Positions 19,673 to 32,100 of a stretch of 64,000 bases of DNA are shown piece after piece. Under the pieces are notes generated by a model, which saw only the letters and a program-made list of their open reading frames with translations, was not told the DNA's origin and did no database searches. Location of the stretch: contig OX365955.1 in NCBI GenBank assembly GCA_947247005.1, positions 7,264,001 to 7,328,000 on the forward strand. Direction: 5' to 3'. The DNA comes from Spisula solida (Eukaryota; Mollusca; Bivalvia; Venerida; Mactridae). The stretch's first letter is position 1, and each line of letters begins with the position of its first letter. The translations under genes and the position numbers were made by a program.

Positions 19673-21465
19673 CATGGCTAATTGGCTATGGTTACCTACA
19701 CTACCATAAAAACATTGGTAACCTACATGACCATGACAGCTTTGGCAACATACACAGCAATGTTGACCTTTGCAACCAACATGATCATGTTAACATTTAG
19801 TAACCTACATGACTATGGTAACCTTGGCAACTTATATGGCAATGATAATCTTGGCTACATACAAGGCTATGACAACCTTGGCAACCTTTATAACATTTGA
19901 TAATCTACATGACTATGATATGCTTGTATTGTATTGTATTGGCCATGACAAACTTGGCAACATACACAACTATGAGAGCTTGCGTGACCATGACAACATT
20001 AGCGACCATTATAACCTTGACAACCTACACAGTCATGCCAACCTACACAGCTGTGATAACCTTGGTAACCTACACAGTCATGCCAACCTGCACACCCGTG
20101 ATAACCTTGGCAACCTACACAGTCATGCCAACCTGCACAACCGTGATAACCTTGGCAACCTACACAGTCATGCCAACCTGCACAACCGTGATAACCTTGG
20201 CAACCTACACAGTCATGCCAACCTACACAACCGTGATAACCTTGGCAACCTACACAGTCATGCCAACCTGCACAACCGTGATAACCTTGGCAACCTACAC
20301 AGTCATGCCAACCTACACAACCGTGATAACCTTGGCAACCTACACAGTCATGCCAACCTGCACACCCGTGATAACCTTGGTAACCTACACAGTCATGCCA
20401 ACCTGCACACCCGTGATAACTTTGGTAACCTATATAGTCATGCCAACCTGCACACCCGTGATAACTTTGGTAACCTATATAGTCATGCCAACCTGCACAC
20501 CCGTGATAACCTTGGCAACCTACACAGTCATGCCAACCTACACAGCTGTGATAACCTTGGTAACCTACACAGTCATGCCAACCTACATACCCGTGATAAC
20601 CTTGGCAACCTACACAGTCATGCCAACCTACACAGCTGTGATAACCTTGGCAACCTACACAGTCATGCCAACCTACACAGCTGTGATAACCTTGGTAACC
20701 TACACAGTCATGCCAACCTGCACACCCGTGATAACCTTGGCAACCTACACAGTCATGCCAACCTGCACACCCGTGATAACTTTGGTTACCTATATAGTCA
20801 TGCCAACCTGCACACCCGTGATAACCTTGGCAACCTACACAGTCATGCCAACCTGCACAACCGTGATAACCTTGGCAACCTACACAGTCATGCCAACCTG
20901 CACACCCGTGATAACCTTGGTAACCTACACAGTCATGCCAACCTGCACACCCGTGATAACTTTGGTAACCTATATAGTCATGCCAACCTGCACACCCGTG
21001 ATAACCTTGGCAACCTACACAGTCATGCAAACCTACACAGCTGTGATAACATTGGTAACCTACACAGTCATGCGAACCTGCACAACCATTAAAACCTTGG
21101 CAACCTACACACCCGTGATAACCTTGGCAACGTACACGTACAGTCATGCCAACCTACACAACCATTAAAACCTTGGCAACCTACACACCCATGATAACCT
21201 TGGCAACGTACACATACAGTCATGCCAACCTACACAACCATTAAAACCTTGCCAACCTACACAGTCATGCCAACCTACACAACCATTAAAACCTTGGCAA
21301 CCTACACACCCGTGATAACCTTGGCAACGTACACGTACAGTCATGCTAACCTACACAACCATTAAAACCTTGGCAACCTACACAGTCATGACAACCTACA
21401 CAACCATTAAAACCTTGACAACCTACACAGTCATGATAACCTTGGCAACGTTCACAGCCATAAAA
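19673..21465 (+). repeat. 45-bp minisatellite (27+18 higher-order unit)
   Basis: 19680-20000 holds diverged 27-bp units. 20020-21110 holds about 24 highly uniform 45-bp units. Each is one 27-mer (ATAACCTTGGCAACCTACAC + AGTCATG) plus 18 bp (CCAACCTGCACACCCGTG) that correspond to the last two-thirds of a 27-mer. 21110-21460 is a mixed tail with CAACCATTAAAACC units. The 380-430-codon frames in three registers are repeat artefacts. Confidence 0.93.
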
Positions 21466-21726
21466 TTGGTATGTATTAATTTCAAAACAATTTTAGTCCA
21501 TGTTTCACAGAAATGAAATATTAATAGATGAAGTTTCCTTTCAATTCAACTAATGGTTAAGGTTAACTAGTGTGGAGAACTTTTAACATCCAATCAGACA
21601 CATTCAGCACAAAATCAGTATGTCTAATATATACTAATAATAAGTACTCTTATACGAGGATCACAATTTACTGATGTATTGACAGAGGATGAAGTTATTC
21701 ATATGCTAAGAGCTTTGATTTAAATT

Positions 21727-22246
21727 ACAAGAGGGCCATGTGGCCCTAAAGCGCTCACCTGATGACTAGCAGTTTAGGCAGAATCAGTATCTTTTATGTC
21801 TATATGATATGACCTTAATACTTGATTTAGATTTTACAAATAAACACTTTGTGGCCAGATTTATAAAGATGAGGTAAAATATGTGACCTCCAGAGTATAC
21901 ACAAGGTTTTTCTTTGATATGATCTGGTGACGTAGTTTATGGACCCAGCTGACCCAGTTACGACCTCGACCTGGATTTTATAGAGGTACACATTGTGACC
22001 AAGTTTCATTAGGATTATGTCAAAAATGTGACCTCTAGAGTGTTAAAAGGTTTATTTTGACCTAGTGACCTCAAATGACCCAGTTACAAACTTGACCTAG
22101 GTTTCATAGAGACAAACATTGTGACCAAGTTTTATAAAGATTAAGTGAAAACTGTGACCTCTAGAGTGTTAACAGTCAAATTGTGGACGCTGGACATAGG
22201 GCGATCACAATAGCTCACCTTGAGCACTTCGTGCTCAGGTGAGCTA
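21727..22246 (-). mobile_element. Helentron-like bivalve repeat, copy 3
   Basis: On the - strand it begins TAGCTCACCTGAGCACGAAG and ends with hairpin GGGCCACATGGCCC plus CTTGT. 520 bp with about three diverged 'gtgaccaagttt' units. The family's two terminal hairpins are both intact. Confidence 0.78.
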
Positions 22247-22533
22247 AAAATCAATAGTTTTTGCCTAATAAATTTTTTTTCAGTTAATCAACTCAGTTTT
22301 GCACAGTCATGTGTACATGTTGTGTGACTTGTATTCAACACAATACAGTACAACTTGATTAGGAAGAAATTCTATTCCTAGAAAGAATTCACTGAAATCA
22401 AACACCCATATTAAGCTTCTGAATTGGCTATCAGGTAGATCTCTGGGCTGGTGACAATATCAACATTTTGTAAACATCACCATTATGCAAACACAAAGGG
22501 TTTTACTCCATTCCGTAGTGCATTACTAGTATA

Positions 22534-22763
22534 CAGGGTGTCAATGAAAACTTACCACCCTATTGACTCTTCTATTTTAAAATTCAGGTTACACTACACG
22601 ATAAAAGCCGAACACAACTATGTTTTGACCTTACTGTGTAGTCACAGCTATCCTATTTAACAATATTCAAATGCACACACTATAAAACTTTTGTACTGAT
22701 AGGTCATATTGTATACAAAATTATGACAGCGGTATTAAGTGGTAACTTTTCAGTGATGCCCAG
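22534..22763. mobile_element. MITE, CAGGGTGTCAATGA family, intact copy
   Basis: 230 bp between TA dinucleotides. Left CAGGGTGTCAATGAAAACTT, right inverse of CTGGGCATCACTGAAAAGTT. It is the uninterrupted sister of the copy at 52728-54654. Confidence 0.8.
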
Positions 22764-23174
22764 TATATATTGATATCTTTTTATTGCTAGTCTATTCAGT
22801 CCTTAGAGTGAATTAAATTACTTTCAAGTAGTGATTTAATTAGTACCCCGAATTGAATTCTATAAAAATACATTTTTCCTAGAAGCCAATTTTTAGGAAG
22901 TTTTGGGTATACATGTAATAGGTATGATTACATGCAATAAACAGCCCTTAATTATTTTGTTATGTAATATCCCGGTATTTGGGTAATACATGACTTTGTA
23001 TCCTGTTGCAATGTTTAGAAACAAGGGTATAGTATACGAGTATATTACGTACGCATACTATCAAAGTAACAAATGCAAAAAAAAAGTTTTTAAAAAAGAG
23101 AAGACAAATGTTTACGACAGCCATAGAAGCCAACAGTTCATAGAAGGTTTTAAATAACATATTTCATTGTAATA

Positions 23175-23405
23175 CAGTACAACCTCTCCAGAGCGACCCT
23201 CTGTATAGCAACCACCTCTCTCTAACATGCAGTACAACCTCTCCGCAGTAGCCCTCTGTACAGCAACAACCTCTATATAACAACACCTTTAAAATTTCCC
23301 TAAGCTGATATTTACTGTAGATTAAACCTCTGTATAGTAACAACCTCTATACAATGGTCAATAATTGCAGCTCCCAAAGGTAGATGCTCTACAGAAGTTC
23401 TACTG
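23175..23405. mobile_element. pogo-like MITE (CAGTACAACCTCT ends)
   Basis: 231 bp, TA on both sides. Left CAGTACAACCTCTCCAGAGC, right inverse of CAGTAGAACTTCTGTAGAGC. Internal copies of the left end near 23230 show tandem growth. No ORF. Confidence 0.75.
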
Positions 23406-23684
23406 TACATGAAACAGCAGATGACATTATAGCGTGCCTAGGATAATGTGATGTTTACAAACATGAATCAGTTTGGTCTACTGTTGCAAAATTGGTTTTA
23501 CAAATAACTAAAGTAAACAGATATGGTCAGTTTTGAACTAAAAACATCACTGATAAATTGTGCACATTAATTATTTCACCTTTGTGGAGTATACCAAATT
23601 TTCCTACCTTTCTCATTATCGTGGAGACTACTATAGACTGGATTTTCTAAGTCCAACCAAGGTACATGATGGTTATGATCACAA

Positions 23685-23830
23685 CCTCCTCCATAGCCTA
23701 GTGGCCGGTAGAGCATCTTCAAGTGCAGGAGGCCCACAGGGTTCTATCCTGTGATTATCAAAGACCAAATGAAATAAAACTGGTACTAGCTAGTACTTCC
23801 CTTGCGAGATGCTCAGCATGAAATGGAAAG
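23685..23830 (+). repeat. tRNA-derived SINE, second copy
   Basis: Box A-like CATAGCCTAGTGGCCGGTAG and degenerate box B, followed by GAAATAAAACTGGTACTAGC and GAGATGCTCAGCAT. Head and body match the copy at 2855. Confidence 0.65.
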
Positions 23831-24154
23831 CTGGCTTATCTCTCATATACATGTACCCATCAAATGTGTTACTGTATGCGTTACTTCATGTAAAACTGTG
23901 TGTGTTGCAGTATAAGTAATTTGATTTGTTTCATGTAAAAAAGCGATCTGCTGAAGAAAGTCATGTAGACCAGCTTTACCTTCACTATAGCTATGGTATA
24001 TTGGTGTCATCCGAGACCAATCCAAGCAGTGTCAGGTTACATTCTGACTTCAAATTGTTCTACTTGCCGTGATTTGTGAAATAATATACAAGTTGGTTAA
24101 ACTTAATCTTTGTGTACTGTTATGTACAAAAATATGTCAATTGTACATGTATTC

Positions 24155-24185
24155 GAGTCTTTGGCAACCTATACAGTCATGATTT
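24155..24185 (+). repeat. Solitary monomer of the 27-bp minisatellite
   Basis: One unit (TTTGGCAACCTATACAGTCA) stands alone about 2.7 kb beyond the end of the arrays, with no neighbouring units. Confidence 0.6.
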
Positions 24186-24254
24186 GACTGTAATTTGAAA
24201 GAAAACTAAACTTGGCATTCCAATGTGTGTAAAACTGAGTGTAGGTACTTATCT

Positions 24255-24861
24255 ACCGAAGCATCCAAAATAAAAATCTCAGCTCAAAATTAAGATTTTC
24301 CTCAAACCTCATTGGTCACACAGAGTACCAATTAAATCTCAATTTGGATGTCTGGAAAATCTCAACAATTTCTGGGCCTAATTATTCAAAAAATCTCAAT
24401 ATGTGCCTAAATTTCATTGTCGCTTACTATTGTGAATATTTTACTGCAAGTCTGGCAACAAAATGAAAACATTGTCATGGTTTGTAGCAGCAAAATTATA
24501 TTATTATTATTGCTACACACTGAGATATTTCTCAGACATTGAGCTGAGATTTTCTATTTGAGATGCTTCAGGAGATCAGGGCCAGTTGTAGGTAGCCACA
24601 GGCCCTGATCTTCCGAAACCTCTCAATCTGAGCTAAATCTCATCTCAAATATTGCCATGTGTCTTCGAGTTAATTTCAATGGAAGGCTGGACTTAAATTT
24701 GGCATCACAAAACAGAAACGTTATTCCAAGTTGATAACATGAAAATTTCATAAGCTTGTACTTCTGATTTATAAAATAAAATCAGACTCTCATTAGACCA
24801 AAATCTCAATTTGAGCTGAGATTTCTACTTGAGATGCTTCAGGAGATTGAGGCCTGATTGA
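24255..24861. mobile_element. Two adjacent MITEs, GGCCCTGATCTCC family
   Basis: About 24255-24590 and 24601-24861. Ends carry GAGATGCTTCAGGAGATCAG and its inverse, with inner AAATCTCAGCTCAAATTGAG words. Further copies lie at 28244-28488, 36967-37220 and 40738-40960, giving at least five in the window, each about 220-330 bp and non-coding. Confidence 0.75.
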
Positions 24862-25029
24862 GAACCTTTGAGACTTGGGGTAACTCAAGCTCCATAATTT
24901 TTATACCGGCCACAAATGTTTCAAATCAGATAATAAAATTAACTATAATAAGTTTTTTTACTGATGTTAAGTGTTTTATTAATAAATTCTTTTAGGTACA
25001 AACATACATGATATCATGATATAGCATGC

Positions 25030-28000
25030 AAACTACTTTTTCGAAAAAATGCTAGACAGGGTTTTGACACAAAAACGTATGTTTCCCACAAAGGACAATA
25101 CTTCTAGCAAAAATCATGCGACCTACAAATTTTTTTTTAATACATGTATGCACAACTAGGCTCGGTACAACACGGTGTATGATCAAACCTACATTGTTGG
25201 TACAAAACTGGCGTTGCCTTCACTTTTTGGTATAAGCAACGAACTTTTACGTACAAAAAACGAAAAAACTCGCGGAGGAGGTCACGGAAAATTAAAACAG
25301 TTCTACTTCAGAGAAGTATGATGATTTTACTAATAAAACCACGGAACATTAGAAACGTTCAAGCTTCCATCTGCATAAAAACAAAATGAAAAGCGTCAGC
25401 AATTTCCGAAAAATAAGGGTTACAGTTTGAGCACTGCTTTACAAAATCGGGAAATGGAAATCGTTTTTGGCTATTATTTTTACAACTTGTGATTTTTTGT
25501 GCAAAGTTTTAACCTATATATTCAGTTTTTGATCTAATGGAACTGAAAAAAGAAAAGAAACCATCCTTTAAAATCAATATCGTCTCTTAAAACACGATTT
25601 TATCAAACTATAAAGCACCTATATTTTAGGAACAGCACTAAACTAGGGCACCTCCGTTATTTCGGAAACACTTAAGTCACTTATAATGTATTCAGCAACT
25701 ACTCGTACATGCTTTTTCTAAGTAGACACTAGCTATTTTGTTTCAGTATTAGATGGTTAGTGTATTCTTAACGGATGGCAGAGGGGGGATAATCTCACAT
25801 ATTATCACAATTGGCTTTTCATGTCAGAGATTAGAAGGTCAACAGTTATCACTTTAAAAGTTGACTCTGTTTGTTTCTAATATTAAATAATGTATAATGT
25901 AAAATATTCATTGAGATGACATGCATAAGCCCCATTTTCATTCCGGTTGTTTCCGTTGTCGAAGCATAATTTAGAAGCTGATGATCTTCGAGCAGTCCCG
26001 AAGTGTTGATGGTCTGCATATGCAAACATACGAAATCAATTGACGTAAAGCTGACACTTCGACGACATTTACGCGGCAGGTTCAAACAGCCCGGCGAAAT
26101 CTGACCATTTGAATTTCGCTAATAATCATCGTCAGGATATCATTCCCGTTGTCATTCAGTAAGAAGTGGAGCAGTCCGTAATAGATCTGCGGATAACAAT
26201 CGGCATGGTGCTTTTAGTATCGGGGCTTAAACCCTTGGACCTGGCAAATGGGCTGAGAAACCAAAGGACTTAGGTGGTGATAATGAAATTTAGAGCGCAC
26301 TGGAATAGAAGTGCTCAGTTATACATGGTCATTGGACAGTATAGTTTGTCCATGAGAACAAAGTGTTTGACAGTTTTATCTGCAGAAGGCAGGCATATGC
26401 TTTATTGACGACTTCGTGACTTTTTGAGTGCAGGGTCAAGTTATTTACAATACTTAAAAGCAATGAAGTCCAGTTCTGTAGTTGTAGTTATCAATACTTT
26501 ACGCCATTATTCGATAATACGCTGTTCGTTCAATACCAAATTAATATGCCAAATCGTACAGAAATTGCAATCGTGGATATTTAGAAAAGTTGCTTTTAAT
26601 GTATTTGGTTTTTCAGAGCCAATGTACTGAAGCCGTGTTGTCTAATCGAGTATAACTATTTTACTATACTGCTTACCAAGTAGCTACACATCCAAACGCT
26701 AAAGCACTCATATTTTGAAAGGGAGCTGTATTTAAAGCATGACATGCATTAGTTACAGGTCCACGTATCTTGCAATATAGACCACGAAGTCGCGTAAGGG
26801 ACGCCGTGTACATACTTCGGACTCAGGTGTGACGGGTCACTGAAATTTTTATTTATTTAAGATAAAACAAAATTCTCATTGCATCCTCCAAATGTCTGAC
26901 ACGATGACCGTGTCTTAAATTCCAACAGAAAACGATCATTCAGACCGACAATTGCAAATGAAATAGCTGCTTTGTTTAAATGCATCTCGCTGTAGCAAGG
27001 AGTCGTACGAGGAGCGGTATTTGAAGGGAGGGAGCTGTATGCTAGGTCCACGTACATTGTACATGTAGATGCTGTAACTTCAAACGCAGCTACAAAATCG
27101 ATGCGTGAAGTAATACACCAGTCAATTGAAACCAGGGAACCCAACCCCGGGAAAATACGGGGATTTTTACTATTGTTGTTGTCCAAATTCCTGGTAAAAT
27201 TCCTGCCCCGAACCATACTGTTGGTCAACCCACCGCAAATTGTCACTCCCCTTAATTTTAAACCAGTGAAATCCTACATTAAATATAGGTATGTGTAATT
27301 CTACTTGATATTTAGATGTATGTAAACATCACAGATGAATAACTGTTGGTCAAACTATGAAGATCGCCCGTCTGTACGCCTGCAATAAACTCGATAAAAG
27401 CACAGGTATAGCCACCGCTATATTTTCCCGCTATTTCTCCCATCCTTCCTCCTCGGGTTTCATTTAACTGGTGCATAGCATTCAAGCACGTGCGAAATCA
27501 TAGCGTAACCCAGTTCCGGCCTATCTTATATCGGATTCTGACAAATGAAAGATCTAGACCATTTGGACGAATTCTATTCAGAGAGACAAATTTTGACATA
27601 ATATAGGTGCCCTTATACAAACAATATAGGTGACTTACCATAAGTTAATTATTGCAAGATATTTCATGTTAGAAGCTTATTTCCGCTTTTGTTGATTATC
27701 CCAATATCAAAGTATCATTGTAGTAAAAATTGAACATCAGAACAATACCAAAAATAATAGCATTCGTTGTTCAAATACTTTTTCAATACACATGTCAACT
27801 TTTTTTACTTTGACACGAAACAGAAGATTCGTTCTTTTTCATACTTTCGATACAAACTTCGACATAATTTTGAGCGGATTATATTTCTACATCTTCGAGT
27901 GGTTCCGTAAAACCATTCCAGTTATGAACTAAAGCCAAATCTATGAGTAAATGGATTTTAAATAACTTCACTGCACCGTCCATTTCGGCTATTTATCCAA

Positions 28001-28240
28001 GATCAATAGGAAAAGTTAGGTGCTTGTACGAACAAGTGAGTTGAAAACGCGACTTTTGTACCAACAATGTAGGTTTGATCATACACCGTGTACAAAGCAC
28101 TCATGTGAAGTTCCATTGAAATCAAACAAAAGGTTAAGGAGAATGCCAAGTGTAGACAAACTTTTCGACATCCCTCCAGACAGACAAAGACCAATCCAGA
28201 TGTCCAGCACAAAATCAATATGTCTCCCCAACTTGGCCTC
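25030..28240. repeat. Dispersed GGGAGACATA-family repeat split by an insertion
   Basis: Left part 25030-25170 (ends GCACAACTAGGCTCGGTACA) and right part 28091-28240 (starts AAGCACTCATGTGAAG, ends near ATATGTCTCCCC). Together they match the order of blocks in sister copies at 33568-33838 and 58432-58650. The 2.9 kb between them is a separate element. Confidence 0.75.
25171..28090. mobile_element. 2.92-kb TIR element with Transib/RAG-like ends
   Basis: Both ends are identical for 37 bp: CACGGTG, 23 bp, then TACAAAA. More diverged similarity continues for about 85 bp. The 5-bp sequence TACAA is repeated directly outside (25166-25170 and 28091-28095). CAC-starting ends with 5-bp duplications are typical of Transib and RAG-like transposons. 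I see no transposase: the longest open frame is 129 codons (27246-26857, -) without recognised motifs, so it is probably a non-autonomous derivative. Superfamily placement is inference. Confidence 0.7.
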
Positions 28241-28243
28241 GAT

Positions 28244-28488
28244 CTCCTGAAACATCTCAAGTAGAAATCTCACCTCAAATTGAGATTTAACTCAAATGAG
28301 AGTCTGATTTTTAAATAAATCTTAGTTTGAGCTCAAGAGATTTTCCTGTAATTAACTCAGAATAATGTTTCTGTTATGTGATGCCAAATTTAAGTCCAGT
28401 CTCACATGGAAATTATCTCGAAGACACATGGAAATATTTGAGATGAGAATTAGCTGAGATTGAGATGTTTCGGGAGATCAGAGCCTGA
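28244..28488. mobile_element. MITE, GGCCCTGATCTCC family
   Basis: Left TCTCCTGAAACATCTCAAGT, right inverse (GATGTTTCGGGAGATCAGAG). The interior matches the copy at 24601-24861 in inverse orientation (GACACATGGAAATATTTGAG). It abuts the right half of the split repeat. Confidence 0.7.
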
Positions 28489-29146
28489 TATGTAGGAGAT
28501 TTAACTAAAGTCCAGGAGGGTCTGATATCTATGGCAGTTAAGTCAATATGCCTGATTCAATATACACTCAAACCACCATACATTGCAAACAAACCATCAC
28601 ACTTTACAACTAATCTCTGTCCATTTAATCAGGTCTGTCACTTGTATACAAACACTGCAATATCCTAACATCAAATTTTTATTGTTTAAATATATTCTAA
28701 TTTGAGAAAAAGCTGTGAATTTCAAAACCAATATGTTATTCACTAAGTTGCATACTAATACACAAAATATGAATCAAAATAATACATTAATAAGAGAATT
28801 TGCAATGTTTATATACACAATGTTATGTAAACAAGTGACCAACCTGAATAATGGATTGATACTATTTACAGCAAATATTTCAATGCAATTCATTTACAGT
28901 AAAAATTTACCAGTACAGTAATAAAAACAAATATTTGATTTTCGAAGCATTTCACACATTTTCAAAATGAAGTGATTCAGTCACAAAGTAAATTTTCAGT
29001 TCATAAAACAGAAATATATATAATTTCTAATAAAATGTACAATAAACCAACAATAACAGACATATGGCACAATGTGGTAAGAAAATTTCAGCAGATCAGA
29101 TGGAGATTATCTTTCTAACTTGACTCAAGGGACCCAAAGTCAATTA

Positions 29147-32100
29147 CAGTAAAACCTCGGTAATACTAGCAGCGATTATTCGAGCAACCGGCCTAATTCG
29201 AGCAAATTTCAAAGTCCCGACAAATTTACTCTATATTGTACATTAATTTATCCCTCTAATTTGAGTAAAGTTATTACGAGCATCCGGTCTAATTCGAGCG
29301 CAGGTGTCGGTCCAATCAACAATTTTCAACGATAATTAATTACCTTATCTCGAGGCAATCATCCGAGCGAAATTTCACACCTCCGAAAAATGTCATACTA
29401 AATTTTGTTACAGTCCGTATTTTTCACACATCGTTATAATCACATTTTATGACAATAGCGTAATCCCTAACACTTAAACTGATTTCCGTATTTTCGATTC
29501 GTTATATTAAACACGAAGTAGAAGATATTTAATTAATGAGCATGATTTAAACAACACATACGTTTCAGAACAAGTTCAATAGGCAACAATTGGGAACTTT
29601 AACACATATGAGAAATAGAATTATTAAATGCAACATCGTTGCTTCGAACGTTCTGACTCACACAGACTTTTAATTATCCTAAGATAAACCGACGTACATG
29701 TAGAATCTTAAATATTTAGGCTCCGTCCATTATAAAACTGCAAATCAAAATCATTTCAAAACTTTTTCATACCCCGTATTTCATGAAAACCTGCAAATGT
29801 AAGCTTACGTACAGTGCAATTTCACGTGTCCGATACTGAATAAGTGAAGTAAATCAAGTCCGCGATTAAATCCAATTCTTATCGAAGAAGAACAAAAAAT
29901 TAGTCGATTTTGTAAAGTAGCAAATTAAATGTCAATTGAATCTACACTAAGCGCAGATTGGCGAATTCATACCGCGGTATGGAACTTTGACGTTACACTA
30001 CTCCCAACTGTACCGGCAATTTCTTTGATGTGCGGCGTGTTTGAAGTCAGTCGAAAGACAGCCGCGTTTGATGTCTCCAAATTGTCGCGCGCGTTTCAAT
30101 TGGAAACCACAGGGATATAACTCATCTTGTCCTAAATAAATTATCATAGATAATATAGTGCATGTTTTTTACTCAATGAGCCGTATCCCTGTGCTGAAAA
30201 CTGGATCGACTTTGCATCCGGGTTTTATTTTATCACATGCGATTTTTGTGCGTGGGTGTTTGTTCAAACATGTAGGATCTATCGTGCGCTTTGGGTAATG
30301 TTATCTTTTTGCCGATGCGAACTTTTATTACAACTGTTAAATGGAGTTGGATATTTAATGTTAAATGATTCATTACGACTTTCATATTAGTCCGGTCAAT
30401 TATGAAAAAGACCCGGCATTGGACTGTATAGTAAATATTTTTTGGTATTCTGTTAGGGAATATGTTGTTATTGAAGAATCTGAATGATGCCCAGCTGGCA
30501 CCATTGAGCATTTTGAAAAATTCAAGATGGCGTCCAAAATGGCCGCTAAAGTTAGAAAAAATGCCATGGGTGCATGAAATAAGTTACAAATTGCTATTTT
30601 TGCTCATCGGTTGTACTTTAAATGTTTTAAACATAAGTATTAATATATATTTATCATTATTCATTGATTCAGTTAATAAAAGATGGCATCCGGGACAGCT
30701 AAAATAAAAATGGCGGCTACGTTGGCCGCAATAATTGCCCAAATTGGTAAATTGTATTAAAAATCATCTATTTTAATCCTATTTGTTTATATCAGTACTG
30801 TAATATGTAGTTATTATTCAAAATTAAACTTTCATTTATTTCGAATTGACTATTGACTTATTAGCTGATTCAAAATGGCACCCAAGATGGCGACCAAAAC
30901 CAGTAAAAATATGCCGATAACGCAAGAAGTAAGTTACAAATTGCTATTTTTGCTGATTGGCAGTTTTTAAGATGTATTTGACATATGTATTTATATCATC
31001 ATTTATTGTTTGAGTCTATTTGCAATAACATCCATGAAGGCTGAAATCAAAATGGCGGCTACAATGGCCGTCATAATTGACGAATTGGCATATTTGATTA
31101 AAAACCATGAATAATTGCTAATTAAAATATTATCAGTACTGCAATATGTTGTAAATACTCTAATTGAAACTTTAATTAAGAGCAATTGACCCGATAACTG
31201 ATTCAAAATGGCCTCCAAGATGTCTTCCAAATGTGAACGAAGTGGTTAACCATACAGTCATTGTCATTGGTCGGTTGGTAAATTTAGTGTAAATCAAGTA
31301 TTCATTCCAAATAAACTAATTTATATTGATCAATTTTACAAAAATCAATGTACATGCTGTACAATACGGGACCCCATGCAATTGTTAGGAAGCATTTAAA
31401 GTTCAACCAATCAGGTGTATTCTGTTCCCATCAAAATATGGGTTTTGTCCAAATTCCAGTGAGTCACGGTTGCGTAATAATTAATGCCCAGACGAATCCA
31501 GATAGTTAAAAAGTAATAACTTGTAATTGGCATAGAATCAGACATCAAGCTATTTATCTCAATGCCAAGACAATGTAGCTGTATATTTCAAAGACCTGGT
31601 ACCTTACTGAGCAGATATTGAAGACTCCACGTAGACAGATGACGGCTCTGCATGTATTCCTCAACCAAAATGTCCATGTAGAATTGTAAAAATATACGAC
31701 CAAGACATAATTAACTGTAAGCCTTATGCACCTATCAATGTTTTCCCCCAGGGGGTGGGCGGCGGGCATACACAGGACTTTTGACAGAAGGCTGTTCCCG
31801 ATAGGTGGGAATTTGACAGACAGAATGGTGCCAAGTCCTGAGGAAATAGACTTTGACCGAAATTTTGATCACGGGGTATGTAAATCATCTCCCAGTGAGG
31901 GGATTTTGACAAATTGCCCTTGCTCTAGGGTGGGAATTTAGACTTTGAAAAAGTAAAAATGTCAAATTCCCCTGGGTTTGAGTGCAAATGTATATAAACT
32001 GTTGTTTGTAAAATAAACTAACGTGCAAATAAAACATATATACATATACTAGTATTTACAATAACATATACATATACTAGTATACCAACCGACCAGTGGT

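Noticed and set aside
19809..21168. Three overlapping frames of 382-427 codons with 15-residue repeats
   Set aside because: The unit is 45 bp (divisible by 3), so three registers stay open. Composition (HSHANLH, TYTVMPT, CVGCQGYHGC) follows only the DNA repeat.
26857..27246. 129-codon frame as a transposase fragment of the Transib-like element
   Set aside because: No recognisable Transib or RAG core motif, no Cys/His pattern or acidic triad in context. Left unassigned.
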